Positions 16,719 through 25,326 are shown, counted from the stretch's first letter. The stretch: DNA of 41,220 bases from Clostridiales bacterium (GCA_004557805.1 SFFS01000002.1:1-41220); one strand, 5' to 3'. Numbers and translations: made by a program. The notes: generated by a model not told the origin, from the letters alone.

Positions 16719-17060
16719 CCTGAAGAAAGGTTCAAAGTGGGAAGTCCAGAAACCTCAGGTTTCTGGCAGGGGGAGAGGAGGAGCGGCGCGCACCTGCGGC
16801 ATGAAAACCCGTTTGCCGCATAACCGCGACGTGCCGCGCCCCATCCTGAAGAAAGGTTCAAAGCGGGAAGTCCAGAAACCTCAGGTTTCTGGCAGGGGGT
16901 GCAGGGGGACGGCGCGCACCTGCGGCATGAAAACCCGTTTGCCGCATAACCGCGACGTGCCGCGCCCTATCCTGAAGAAATGTTCAAAGCGGGAAGTCCA
17001 GAAACCTCAGGTTTCTGGCAGGGGGTGCAGGGGGACGGCGTCCCCCTGCCGTCCCCTCAT
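16719..17060 (+). repeat. Three 126-bp tandem repeats with internal hairpins
   Basis: Copies start at 16719, 16845 and 16971; the third diverges after about 70 bases. Each carries the palindrome CCAGAAACC-TCA-GGTTTCTGG (stems at 16746-16766, 16872-16892 and 16998-17018). The first two also carry a second hairpin, TGCGGC...GCCGCA (16795-16820 in copy 1). Copy 3 instead ends in AGGGGGAC-GGC-GTCCCCCT (17029-17047). The repeats fill the space between the truncated recombinase and the sugar kinase. Because 126 is divisible by three, one frame stays open across them, but it shows no protein-like character. Related sequences occur near 28.3 and 28.5 kb. Confidence 0.9.
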
Positions 17061-17069
17061 GAGGTGTTT

Positions 17070-18413
17070 ATGAAAGCAATCGGCCTTGACATCGGTACGA
17101 CGACGGTCTCCGCCGTTGTGCTGGACGAAAACGGCGGGCTACTGGAGGCCCGCAATATTCCGAACGGCGCAGACGTTGCGCCCGGCGTGCAGGATGCAGA
17201 AATTCTCTGCGAAAAAGCGCTGGCGCTTGCGGCGGAGCTGAAGCAAAAATACAGGCCCGACTGCATCGGCATTGACGGACAGATGCACGGCGTTCTGTAT
17301 GTCGATGCGCAGGGGCGCGCCGTCAGCCCGCTGTATACATGGCAGAACCCGATGGGCGACGCGCCCGCCGGAGCGAGCGGCGAAACGTTCGCGCAGCGGC
17401 TTGCGCGCCTGTCCGGCCATCACGCGGCGACAGGCTTCGGCGGCACGACGCATTACGCGCTTACACAGCGCGGTGAATTGCCTGCCGGGGCGGCGAAGTT
17501 CTGCACGATCCATGATTATATCGGCATGCGCCTGACAGGGCGCGAAGCGCCGCTGTGTCATGTATCCGACGCGGCCAGCTTCGGCCTGTTCGACGTGGAC
17601 GCGGCGCGCTTCGATTCCGCGGCCATTCGCGCGGCAGAGATGGACGAAAAGTATTTCCCGGCCGTGACCGACAGGCCGGAGACGCTCGGGCGCGACGCGG
17701 ACGGGCTGCCCGTCCTCTGCGCTATCGGCGACAGCCAGGCGGCGTTTTTCGGATCGGTTTCCGGACAGGGGGCCGCGGCGGTCAATATGGGCACCGGCGG
17801 GCAGATCAACATGCAGGGCAACGCGGCGGGCGAAAACTTTGAAAAGCGGCCGCTGGGGTGCGGGGAATATATCCTTGCGGGCGCATCGCTGTGCGGCGGG
17901 CGCGCCTACGCGCTGCTGGAAGGCTTCCTGCGCTCGTGCGCGGCGCTGGCGGGCGCGGAGTGCGCGCCGGGCAGTTTGTACGGCGCAATGAACGCGCTGG
18001 CGGAAAAAGCGCTCGACTTCCCGGATAAGCCCGCGTTTTCGCCGCTGTTCTGCGGCACGCGCCGTCACCCTGAAAAGCGCGCGGCGCTGGAAAAAATCGA
18101 CGACCGGAACTTTGACGCGGCGCATTTGTGCGGCGCGTTCGTGGAGGGCATGGCCGGGGAGCTGTGCGCGGTGTATGAGGAAATGCGGGCCGCTGGCGCG
18201 GCAAAGCCCGCGCTGCTCGTCGGCTCGGGCAACGCCATCCGCAAAAACCCGGCGCTGAAAGCGGCGTTCGAGCGCGCGTTCGGCATGCCGATGAAAATTC
18301 CGGCGCATCAGGAAGAAGCCGCGTTCGGCGCGGCGCTGTTCGCGCTGGCCGGAGCGCAGGACAAACCAATCTGGGAGCTGGCCGCGAAATGCGTCCGTTA
18401 TACGGACGACTGA
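17070..18413 (+). CDS. FGGY-family carbohydrate kinase, possibly sedoheptulokinase-like
   Basis: An ATP-dependent sugar kinase of 447 residues. The N-terminal phosphate-binding motif is IGLDIGTTT (residues 4-12), and the likely catalytic base is Asp221 in IGDSQAAF. MGTGGQINM and LVGSGNAIRKN are the second-domain nucleotide-binding segments. The substrate-side block IDGQMHGVLYVD followed by LYTWQ resembles sedoheptulokinases more than xylulokinases, but this is a judgement by eye. The frame opens upstream at 16980 inside repeat copy 3; ATG 17070 is preferred because the kinase fold begins there and GAGGTG precedes it. A perfect 8-bp hairpin (17029-17047) lies just before the ribosome binding site. 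No transport gene adjoins it. Confidence 0.85.
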   Translation: MKAIGLDIGTTTVSAVVLDENGGLLEARNIPNGADVAPGVQDAEILCEKALALAAELKQKYRPDCIGIDGQMHGVLYVDAQGRAVSPLYTWQNPMGDAPAGASGETFAQRLARLSGHHAATGFGGTTHYALTQRGELPAGAAKFCTIHDYIGMRLTGREAPLCHVSDAASFGLFDVDAARFDSAAIRAAEMDEKYFPAVTDRPETLGRDADGLPVLCAIGDSQAAFFGSVSGQGAAAVNMGTGGQINMQGNAAGENFEKRPLGCGEYILAGASLCGGRAYALLEGFLRSCAALAGAECAPGSLYGAMNALAEKALDFPDKPAFSPLFCGTRRHPEKRAALEKIDDRNFDAAHLCGAFVEGMAGELCAVYEEMRAAGAAKPALLVGSGNAIRKNPALKAAFERAFGMPMKIPAHQEEAAFGAALFALAGAQDKPIWELAAKCVRYTDD

Positions 18414-18436
18414 ACGGCGATACGATAAAGAAAGAG

Positions 18437-18466
18437 GGGGCCGTCTCGCAAAGAGACGACCCCTTC
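18437..18466 (+). terminator. Terminator of the sugar kinase gene
   Basis: GGGGCCGTCTC pairs imperfectly with GAGACGACCCC (18437-18463) and is followed by TTCTTC. It lies 24 bases after the kinase stop. Confidence 0.65.
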
Positions 18467-18510
18467 TTCGGATTCCGGCCGCAAAACCTGCGAAAAAAAC
18501 AGAGCGGAAA

Positions 18511-18545
18511 AGGGCCGCCCTTTTGCAGGACGGCCCTCACTTTTT
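18511..18545. terminator. Terminator of the MMPL operon (possibly bidirectional)
   Basis: AGGGCCG (18511-18517) pairs with CGGCCCT (18531-18537). On the minus strand the stem is followed by TTTTCCGC and later a T-run; on the plus strand TCACTTTTT follows. It lies just past the stop of the minus-strand YhgE-like gene. Confidence 0.7.
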
Positions 18546-18560
18546 GTTCGACCGGGTTTG

Positions 18561-20423
18561 TTATTTGCTTTCCACCGCGTCGGTCCGCCAAACGAACCGG
18601 ACGCTGCCTTCCATGCCGTCGGCGATGCCGGAGTAGTTGGAGTACGTCTTGGACAGCTCGCACATCGCTTCGAGGCGATCGGCAAGGCCGTTGAGATTGT
18701 CGTTCACCGCGTCGGCCAGCTTGGTTACGCCCTCATCGTTGAACTGGGCGATGCCGTCGGAAAGCGCCTTCGCGCCGTCGCGCAGCTCGGTCACCCCGGA
18801 GATCAGCGCGGGCATGCTGTCGTTGAGCGTCTTCGCGCCGCCGGCCGCGGTGGTCACGCCCTGCGTATAAGCGGCCAGGCCGGTGTAGAAGGTGTTGTAG
18901 CTGTCAAGCTGCGCTTTGAGCGCGGTCAGCGTTTCGCGGGCGGCTTCGGCCTGCGCGGAGGCGGCGGCCATCTGCTTCTGCACCTCGTCGGAAGCCATGT
19001 TCTGCTCGATCAGCGCCTGTACCTGCGCTTCCGTGTTGGAGGCGATCAGCGCGGTTACTTCGTCGGAAGCCATCTGAGCCTGCGTCTGCTGGCTGACGAG
19101 CGCCCGCACTTCATCGGTTTTCATCTGGGCGCTGACAGCGCCCTCGATCTGCGCCTGCTGCTGTTCGGTCACCTGACCGGCCTGCGCGGCGGCCTGATAC
19201 GCTTCAGGCGTGAGGTTCATCGCGGCGAGCACCTGCTCGGTCACGCCGTCCTGAACGGCCTGGGTCACTTTCGCGGAAACTTCCTGTTCGACGGCCTGCG
19301 CAACCGCGGCGCGCACTTCGTCTTCCCTGGCGCGGACGGCGGTTTCCACCTGTTCACGGGCGGCCGCTTCCACGTCGGTCTGCTCCAGCAGCGCGTCAAG
19401 CGCTTCAGAGTAGTTTTCCTTCGTCAGCGTTACGTCCTGACCTGCGGCGGCCAGCTGGGAATTGGCGACGGACAGCAGGGAATCGAACACCTGCGCGGAG
19501 CCGTCGGTCAGCGCGGCGCTGTTTTCGTCCAGCGTTTCAAGGCCGGTGGAGAGCGCGCTCACGCCGTCGCTCAGCTCGCCCGCTTTGGCGAGCAGCGTTT
19601 CAAGGCCGTCGGCCAGCTGGCTGCCGCCGTCGAGCAGCTGCGCCATGGCGTCGGTCAGCTTGCCGACCGCTTCGTTCAGATCGTCCATCATGGAGGAAGC
19701 GTCCGCTTCGCCGTCATAGCTGAACAGTTCGTTCGTGGCGACGGAGAGCGTCAGCGGCAGGGCAAAGTTTTCCGAGTCGGCGCTGATTTCGATATAGGCG
19801 GGCAGTTCGAGGGTTTCAGGATCAAGATCGAGGTTTTCCTGCATGCCGGGCAGCACGACGCCCGCCGCGACGGAATGATCGCCGTCGTTGACCAGATAGC
19901 CGTTTTCCACTTCGACGTTGGTGAACACGTCGTTATCGAGCAGCGCGGCCGTTACAACGGCGAAGGGGACGTACATCGTTTCTTCCGTTTCGCCCACGGC
20001 GGCCTTGCCGGTCAGCTGGGGCAGATAATCGAAGCGGATGGTCACGCGGCCGCTCTTGCCGGCGATTTCCTCAGCGCTGAGCGCTTCGCCGTCGAGCGTA
20101 TAGGTGATCTTCATCTGCACAGGCAGGGGCTCTTCGCTCGTGCCCTGATAGTAGATATCCTTGCCGGCGGCGGCCCAGGCGCTGCCGTCGAAGGCTTCGT
20201 CGCCCTTGACGTTTTCAACGTCCGCAAGGTTCGTTGCATCGGCGAGGGTCTCCGCGCCTTCGGGATTTTTCAGCCAGTCGCTGACGATTACCTTGCGCGC
20301 TTCGCCGTCGCCCGTGGCGAGAACATATACGGTTTCATCCTTATACGCGCCTTCGGCCATTGCCGGCGCGACAGCGCCCAGAACCAGCATCAGAGAAAGC
20401 AGCACAGCCGTTATCTTTTTCAT
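18561..20423 (-). CDS. Secreted YhgE/Pip-like coiled-coil protein associated with MMPL transporter
   Basis: An exported protein of 620 residues with signal peptide MKKITAVLLSLMLVLGAVAP, cleaved after AMA. Residues about 25-250 form a globular N-terminal region. From about 250 come L-x-D-G-x-x-x-L type repeats as in YhgE/Pip proteins. A long Ala/Gln/Glu-rich helical stretch (about 330-500) contains repeated segments of the form MxSDEVxxLI. A second set of DG repeats follows (GVTELRDGAKALSDGI). No C-terminal membrane segment is seen, unlike full YhgE. It is the last gene of an operon, 14 bases behind the MMPL gene. It probably works with the transporter outside the membrane; its exact role is unknown. 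Confidence 0.85.
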   Translation of the reverse strand: MKKITAVLLSLMLVLGAVAPAMAEGAYKDETVYVLATGDGEARKVIVSDWLKNPEGAETLADATNLADVENVKGDEAFDGSAWAAAGKDIYYQGTSEEPLPVQMKITYTLDGEALSAEEIAGKSGRVTIRFDYLPQLTGKAAVGETEETMYVPFAVVTAALLDNDVFTNVEVENGYLVNDGDHSVAAGVVLPGMQENLDLDPETLELPAYIEISADSENFALPLTLSVATNELFSYDGEADASSMMDDLNEAVGKLTDAMAQLLDGGSQLADGLETLLAKAGELSDGVSALSTGLETLDENSAALTDGSAQVFDSLLSVANSQLAAAGQDVTLTKENYSEALDALLEQTDVEAAAREQVETAVRAREDEVRAAVAQAVEQEVSAKVTQAVQDGVTEQVLAAMNLTPEAYQAAAQAGQVTEQQQAQIEGAVSAQMKTDEVRALVSQQTQAQMASDEVTALIASNTEAQVQALIEQNMASDEVQKQMAAASAQAEAARETLTALKAQLDSYNTFYTGLAAYTQGVTTAAGGAKTLNDSMPALISGVTELRDGAKALSDGIAQFNDEGVTKLADAVNDNLNGLADRLEAMCELSKTYSNYSGIADGMEGSVRFVWRTDAVESK

Positions 20424-20437
20424 GGGATTTGCCTCCT

Positions 20438-22507
20438 TTAATTCTTCACTTTCATGCCGAGGGTGGTATGGCGGATCACGCCGTCAAGCAGCATCAGCAG
20501 CGCCGGCAGGAAGAAGATGACGCTGACCATGCTCACCAGCGCGCCGCGCGCCATCAGCATGCACATCGAGCGGATGATATCGATATCGGAGTAAATCGCG
20601 ACGCCGAACGTGGCGGCGAACAGGCCCATGCCGCTGACGATGATCGACGGAGTGGAAGCGCCCAGCGCGATGGTGACAGCCTCGCGCTTGGACTTGCCGC
20701 TGCGGCGCCCCGCCTTATAGCGTGTGGTCATGAGGATGGCGTAGTCGACCGTCGCGCCCAGCTGAATGGTGCTGATGCAGATCGGCGCGATGAACGGAAG
20801 CGACTGGCCCAGATAGTGCGGCAGGCCAAGGTTGATGAACACGGCCAGCTCGATCACGGCGATCAGCACGACCGGCAGCGTCAGGCTCTTTTCCACCAGC
20901 AGGATGATGATGAATACGGCGATGATGGAAACCGCGTTGACCACCTGGAAGTCGTGATCCGTGGTGTCGATCATATCCTTCATGCAGGGCGCTTCGCCGA
21001 TGAGCATGCCGGAAGGATCGTGCTCCTTGAGGATGGCGTTCAGCTGCGCGATCTGCTCGTTCACCTTGTCGCTTGCGACGTGGTATTCGGAGTTGATCAG
21101 CAGCAGCTCCCAGCGGTCGCTCTTGAGGATTTCCAGCACCGATTCCGGAAGCATTTCCTCCGGCACGCGGCTGCCGACGACGGATTCAAGGCCCAGGACG
21201 TATTTCACGCCGTCCACCTGCTCCATTTCGTCGATCATCTGCCGCATGTCGCTCGAGGGCAGCTTCGCGTCCACCAGCAGCATGTGCGTGGAGGCGATAT
21301 CGAAATCCTCCGAGAGCTTCGTGTTGGCGATGACGGAAGCCATATCGTCCGGCAGGCAGCTGGCCATGTCGTAGTAAACCTCGTCGTTGGTCTTGTCATA
21401 GCCGTAATAGGCCGGATAGACCAGCATCGCGAAGATCACGAGGAAGACGGGGAAAATCTTGACCATCTTCTTGGCGAACCCGTCCGCGTTGCGGATGAGC
21501 GCCTTGTGGCGCGTCTTCTGCAGGGGCTTGTCGAGCAGAAGAACCATCGCCGGAAGCACCGTTATGCTGCCGATTACGCCCAGCAGCACGCCCTTTGCCA
21601 TGACGAGGCCGAGGTCGCGGCCGAGGGTGAAGGACATGAAGCAAAGCGCCGCGAAGCCCGCGATCGTCGTCACCGAGCTGCCGACGACGGAGGTGAGCGT
21701 TTCATGGATGGCGCTTGCCATGGCCTCGAAGCGGTCGTCCGTCTTTTCGCGCTGCTCGTTGTAGCTGTGCCAGAGGAAGATGGAATAGTCCATCGTTACG
21801 GCCAGCTGCAGGACGGCGGAAAGCGCCTTGGTGATATACGAGACTTCGCCGAAGAAGTAGTTCGTGCCGAGGTTAATCACAATGCAGATGCCGATGCTCG
21901 CCAGGAACACGAACGGCACCAGCCAGCCGTCGAGCAGGATCATCATCGCCGCGCACGCGCAGGCGACGGCCAGCGCGACGTACGTCGGCTCTTCACGCTC
22001 GCACAGATCCTTCAGGTCGGTAACGATGGCGGTCATGCCGGAAACGTAGCAGTTTTCGCCGGCCACTTCGCGTACCTCGCGGATAGCGTCCATCGTCACG
22101 TCGGCGGAAGTGGAATCGTCGAAGAAGATCGCCATGATCGTTGCGTTATCGGAGTTGAACTCCTGATACACGTTCTCCGGAAGCACCTCCATCGGGATGG
22201 ACAGATCGGCGATGGAGTCGTACCAGACGACCGAATCGACATGATCGACCGCCTCGAGCTTCTCCTTCAGGCGGGAAACGTCCTTGGCGGGCATATCCTC
22301 CGCAATCAGCATCGAGAACGCGCCCTTGCCGAAATCGTCCAGCAGAACGTTCTGTCCGATGACGGTATCCATATCTTCGGGCAGGTAGGTGAGCATATCA
22401 TAGTTGATCCGCGTGTGCAGCATGCCCATGACGGATGGAACCATCAGGATCAGCGCCACAATCAGAATCACAACGCGGCTTTTTACAACCGCTCTGGAGA
22501 AACGCAT
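20438..22507 (-). CDS. MMPL/RND-family transporter
   Basis: A proton-driven membrane exporter of 689 residues with the expected duplicated topology: one helix near 10-30, an extracytoplasmic loop to about 165, a helix bundle to about 330, then a second helix, loop (about 375-530) and bundle. The paired Asp-Tyr residues that carry protons in MmpL proteins are visible as TMDYSIFL (Asp240) and TVDYAILM (Asp588). Substrates in this family include lipids, glycolipids and hydrophobic compounds; the substrate here is unknown. Its start lies three bases after the HdeD-like stop, with AGGAAGGA inside the end of that gene, and the YhgE-like gene follows. The three are almost certainly one transcript. 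Confidence 0.93.
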   Translation of the reverse strand: MRFSRAVVKSRVVILIVALILMVPSVMGMLHTRINYDMLTYLPEDMDTVIGQNVLLDDFGKGAFSMLIAEDMPAKDVSRLKEKLEAVDHVDSVVWYDSIADLSIPMEVLPENVYQEFNSDNATIMAIFFDDSTSADVTMDAIREVREVAGENCYVSGMTAIVTDLKDLCEREEPTYVALAVACACAAMMILLDGWLVPFVFLASIGICIVINLGTNYFFGEVSYITKALSAVLQLAVTMDYSIFLWHSYNEQREKTDDRFEAMASAIHETLTSVVGSSVTTIAGFAALCFMSFTLGRDLGLVMAKGVLLGVIGSITVLPAMVLLLDKPLQKTRHKALIRNADGFAKKMVKIFPVFLVIFAMLVYPAYYGYDKTNDEVYYDMASCLPDDMASVIANTKLSEDFDIASTHMLLVDAKLPSSDMRQMIDEMEQVDGVKYVLGLESVVGSRVPEEMLPESVLEILKSDRWELLLINSEYHVASDKVNEQIAQLNAILKEHDPSGMLIGEAPCMKDMIDTTDHDFQVVNAVSIIAVFIIILLVEKSLTLPVVLIAVIELAVFINLGLPHYLGQSLPFIAPICISTIQLGATVDYAILMTTRYKAGRRSGKSKREAVTIALGASTPSIIVSGMGLFAATFGVAIYSDIDIIRSMCMLMARGALVSMVSVIFFLPALLMLLDGVIRHTTLGMKVKN

Positions 22508-22510
22508 CAG

Positions 22511-23110
22511 TCAGTCCTTCCTTTCTTTTACTTCATATTCGCACTCAATCACGTCCGGCTGCTGATGGCGGATGATCTTTACGGCGCAAAGCGCCACGCT
22601 GAGATTCAGCGCGCCCTCCGACAGCATCGAAACGCCCAGCAGCGCCGTCAGGATCCGGGCGCTCTGCGTCGGCCGGAAGGCCACCGCCGCGCCCACCGCG
22701 CCCGCCACAACGGCCAGCGCGAGGATCAGCCACCACTTCGGCAGGCCGAACCGCTTCGCGTCGATCGCCGTCTGCAGCTTCAAAAGCGCGTCCGCCATGA
22801 TGGCGATGCCGATCACCAGACAGAGGAAGTTCATGGCGTGATCGGGATTCATCAGCACAATCGCGCCGACGACGATCAGCGTCAGGCCGAACGCCAGATC
22901 GAACTGAAACGCCAGCCTGTACAGATCCTTTGTAAAATACCCGACCAGCTTCACCAGGCCGAACGCGATCAGCATCACGCCGGCGGTTATGCCGATGAGC
23001 GACACGGACAGATCGTGCTTTGCAATCATCAGCGCGCCCAGCGCGCAGAAGAACAGCGACATGACGATATATCCGATTTTCGCCGCCCGAATGACCTTTG
23101 TGGAACGCAT
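22511..23110 (-). CDS. HdeD/DUF308 family membrane protein
   Basis: An integral membrane protein of 199 residues with about six hydrophobic segments, for example IGYIVMSLFFCALGALMI and FLCLVIGIAIMADALL. It matches the HdeD/DUF308 pattern known from E. coli acid resistance, though the biochemical function of the family is unclear. The frame is open further upstream, but ATG 23110 is preceded on its strand by GGAGGTG and begins the homology. It is the first gene of the HdeD-MMPL-YhgE-like operon, so a cell-envelope role is inferred. Confidence 0.85.
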   Translation of the reverse strand: MRSTKVIRAAKIGYIVMSLFFCALGALMIAKHDLSVSLIGITAGVMLIAFGLVKLVGYFTKDLYRLAFQFDLAFGLTLIVVGAIVLMNPDHAMNFLCLVIGIAIMADALLKLQTAIDAKRFGLPKWWLILALAVVAGAVGAAVAFRPTQSARILTALLGVSMLSEGALNLSVALCAVKIIRHQQPDVIECEYEVKERKD

Positions 23111-23142
23111 GAACCGCACCTCCTTCGATTGGGTACGGGCGG

Positions 23143-23171
23143 AGTATAGCAAACTCCCGCAGCGGAAGGAA
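23143..23171 (-). promoter_or_regulatory. Promoter of the HdeD-MMPL-YhgE-like operon
   Basis: On the minus strand, -10 TATACT (23148 to 23143) is preceded by TGC, an extended -10. A weak -35 TTCCTT (23171 to 23166) lies at a 17-base spacing. It is 33 bases before the first start codon. Confidence 0.65.
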
Positions 23172-23264
23172 TGGACACGTTTTCTGCAATGTCTGAAAAA
23201 TGGAAGCGGGGAGAGAAATGCCCAATTTTTGGGCAAAAGAAGGGCTGTGCCCAAAAAGAAAAGA

Positions 23265-23290
23265 AGCCCCTCTCCGGCAGGAGAAGGGCT
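23265..23290 (-). terminator. Terminator of recQ
   Basis: On the minus strand AGCCCTTCTCC pairs with GGAGAGGGGCT (one mismatch), followed by TCTTTTCTTTTTG. It lies 12 bases past the recQ stop. Confidence 0.85.
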
Positions 23291-23302
23291 GTGTCGCGCG
23301 GC

Positions 23303-25105
23303 TTATTCTTCTTTGCAGATTTGCAGGAACGCCTCGCCGTAGAGCGCAAATTTTCGTTCGCCCATGCCGCTGATGGCGAGCATTTCCGCGCGCGTGCGCG
23401 GCTTTTTTACGCTCATTTCTTCCAGCGTGGCGTTGGTGAAAATCAGATATGGCGCCACATGCTTGCGGAATGCGATTTTCTCGCGCAGATCGACCAGCCG
23501 CGCATAGAGCGGCTTATCCACCGCAGGCGCGGTTCGCCGTGCGCGCGCCGTCTTTTCCGCTGCGACGGGCATCGCCAGCACGCACGACATGCCGCGCTCG
23601 ATTTCGTCCGCGCGGGGGCCGGGGCGAAGGCTGCGATACTGTCCCGGCGCGACGGCGAGGTATTCGTCCGCCAGCAGCGCGTCGATGCAGGCAAGGATCT
23701 GCCCACGCGGCGTGGAGGAAAGCGCGCCGAAGCTCTCGAACCGCGCGAGGCTCTGGCCCTGCGGATCGTCGTCGCCGCGGAGAATATCCGTCAGGCGCTT
23801 TGCGCCGTAAAGACCGCCCGTCTCGTCGATGCATGAGACGATCGCCTGTGCCAGTTCGGTCACATCTTCCTCGCGCACGCCCGACAGGCAGTTCGAGCAG
23901 CCGTTGCAGCGCGCGGGCGCGTCCTCGCCGAAATAGCGCAGCAGATAGCCGCGCAGGCAGCCGCGCCCCGTGCAGTAAAACGTCATCTGTCTGAGCCGTT
24001 CCAGGCTTTCGCGGCGCACGGTTTCCTTCTGCTTTTCGCTGAGCTCTTCGTTTTCGGAGAGCGATTTTTCGATCAGGAATTCGTTCAGCTTTACGTCGCG
24101 GCCGCTGTAGAGCAGGATGCACGCCGCGGGAGAACCGTCGCGCCCCGCGCGCCCGGCCTCCTGGTAATAGCTTTCCGGATCCTTGGGCATGTTGTAATGC
24201 AGCACGTAGGCGACGTTCGATTTATCAATGCCCATGCCGAACGCGTTCGTGGCCGCCATGACCGGCTTTTCATCGAAAAGAAACGCTTCCTGGTTGGCGT
24301 GCCGTTCCTTGTCGGACAGCCCGGCGTGGTAGCGCGTTGCGGGCACGCCCGCCGCTTCCAGCAGCGCGCAGACCTCTTCCACCGCCTTGCGCGTCGAGCA
24401 ATAGACGATTCCCGACTGCCCGCGCCGCTCCTGCACGATGGAAAGCAGCTGGCCGCGCTTTTCGCTTTCCGTCACGCGGCGCACTTCAAAATACAGGTTC
24501 GGCCGGTTGAAGCCCGTCACGAGGGTTTCAGGATTTTTCAGGCGCAGAAGCGCCGAAATATCCTCCCGCACCCGCCGCGTCGCCGTGGCCGTGAACGCCG
24601 CGACGGGCGGACGCACGGGCAGGCTTTCCACAAACCGCGCGACGTTCAGATAGCCCGGCCGGAAATCGTGCCCCCATTGCGAAACGCAGTGCGCTTCGTC
24701 CACCGCGACGAGCGAGATGCGCGCGCTCTGCGCAAACGCCGTAAAGCCCGGCGTTTCCAGCCGTTCCGGCGCGACGTAAATGATTTTGTACATCCCCGCC
24801 ATCGCGTTGGAGAGCGCCTTGCAGTATTGGCCGAGCGTCAGCGAGCTGTTCAGATACGCCGCCGCTACGCCCGCCTGCTTGAGCGCGAACACCTGATCTT
24901 TCATCAGTGAAATCAGCGGGGATACTACCAGCGTGATTCCCGGCAGAAGCAGCGCCGGAATCTGGTAGCAGATCGATTTGCCTGCGCCCGTGGGCATTAC
25001 GCCCAGCACGTCGCAGCCCGCCAGAATCGCGTCGATCAGCTTTTCCTGCCCTTCGCGGAAGCTGTCGTAGCCGAAATATTTTTTCAAAGCTTCGTTTTTC
25101 GTCAT
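23303..25105 (-). CDS. recQ: ATP-dependent DNA helicase RecQ
   Basis: A 3'-5' DNA helicase for recombination and repair; 600 residues, the normal length. Walker A PTGAGKS is at 38-44, DEAH at 136-139, and the aromatic-rich loop CVSQWGHDFRPGY follows. The helicase C lobe contains MAATNAFGMGIDKSNV and YYQEAGRAGRDG. The zinc-binding cysteines lie between 378 and 406, followed by the winged helix and a C-terminal HRDC domain ending near EAFLQICKEE. The start at 25105 is where RecQ homology begins, yet a TATAAT box ends only six bases before it and no clear ribosome binding site exists, so the message may be leaderless. Confidence 0.96.
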   Translation of the reverse strand: MTKNEALKKYFGYDSFREGQEKLIDAILAGCDVLGVMPTGAGKSICYQIPALLLPGITLVVSPLISLMKDQVFALKQAGVAAAYLNSSLTLGQYCKALSNAMAGMYKIIYVAPERLETPGFTAFAQSARISLVAVDEAHCVSQWGHDFRPGYLNVARFVESLPVRPPVAAFTATATRRVREDISALLRLKNPETLVTGFNRPNLYFEVRRVTESEKRGQLLSIVQERRGQSGIVYCSTRKAVEEVCALLEAAGVPATRYHAGLSDKERHANQEAFLFDEKPVMAATNAFGMGIDKSNVAYVLHYNMPKDPESYYQEAGRAGRDGSPAACILLYSGRDVKLNEFLIEKSLSENEELSEKQKETVRRESLERLRQMTFYCTGRGCLRGYLLRYFGEDAPARCNGCSNCLSGVREEDVTELAQAIVSCIDETGGLYGAKRLTDILRGDDDPQGQSLARFESFGALSSTPRGQILACIDALLADEYLAVAPGQYRSLRPGPRADEIERGMSCVLAMPVAAEKTARARRTAPAVDKPLYARLVDLREKIAFRKHVAPYLIFTNATLEEMSVKKPRTRAEMLAISGMGERKFALYGEAFLQICKEE

Positions 25106-25111
25106 GACCTG

Positions 25112-25120
25112 ATTATAACA
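25112..25120 (-). promoter_or_regulatory. Extended -10 promoter of recQ, six bases before the start codon
   Basis: On the minus strand, TGT then TATAAT (25117 to 25112) forms a consensus extended -10; no good -35 is visible. With the usual distance to the transcription start, RNA would begin at or next to the recQ ATG (25105). Confidence 0.65.
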
Positions 25121-25151
25121 CAGAAGGGAACGGTTGGGGGATGATTTTCTG

Positions 25152-25186
25152 GGGGAAACTTCCTTTGGAGAGAGGAAGTTTTCCCC
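25152..25186. repeat. Inverted repeat between recQ and ftsH
   Basis: GGGGAAACTTCCT (25152-25164) pairs with AGGAAGTTTTCCCC (25173-25186) with a one-base bulge. It is followed on the plus strand by AGACCCCTTTC and has no U-run, so a plain terminator is unlikely. Confidence 0.6.
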
Positions 25187-25282
25187 AGACCCCTTTCAAG
25201 GAAACCATTTGAATTTTTTCAGGCGTGACAGAATTGCTCAGGATGCGTCGGAACCCTTCGCCCGCCTTTCTTTCGGGAGAGC

Positions 25283-25326
25283 GCGAGAACCCCTTCCTTT
25301 CCTCGCGGAAAGAAAGGGGTTCTCGC
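25283..25326. repeat. Long stem-loop downstream of ftsH
   Basis: A 20-bp stem with one mismatch (25283-25302 with 25307-25326) and a TCGC loop. Lying 21 bases past the ftsH stop, it may end or stabilise the ftsH message. On the minus strand a T-run precedes rather than follows it, so it is not a standard intrinsic terminator. Confidence 0.65.

Noticed and set aside
16719..17060. CRISPR array
   Set aside because: The repeat unit is 126 bases with no unique spacers, and no cas genes are nearby.
16669..17073. Open frame encoding a 42-residue repeat (SKREVQKPQVSG...)
   Set aside because: It starts inside the recombinase in another frame, and stays open only because the DNA repeat is 126 bases. 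Related DNA elsewhere has other frames and stops.
20360..23149. 929-codon plus-strand frame across the MMPL operon
   Set aside because: Translation is dominated by His, Arg, Asp and Gln and mirrors the MMPL and HdeD genes on the other strand.
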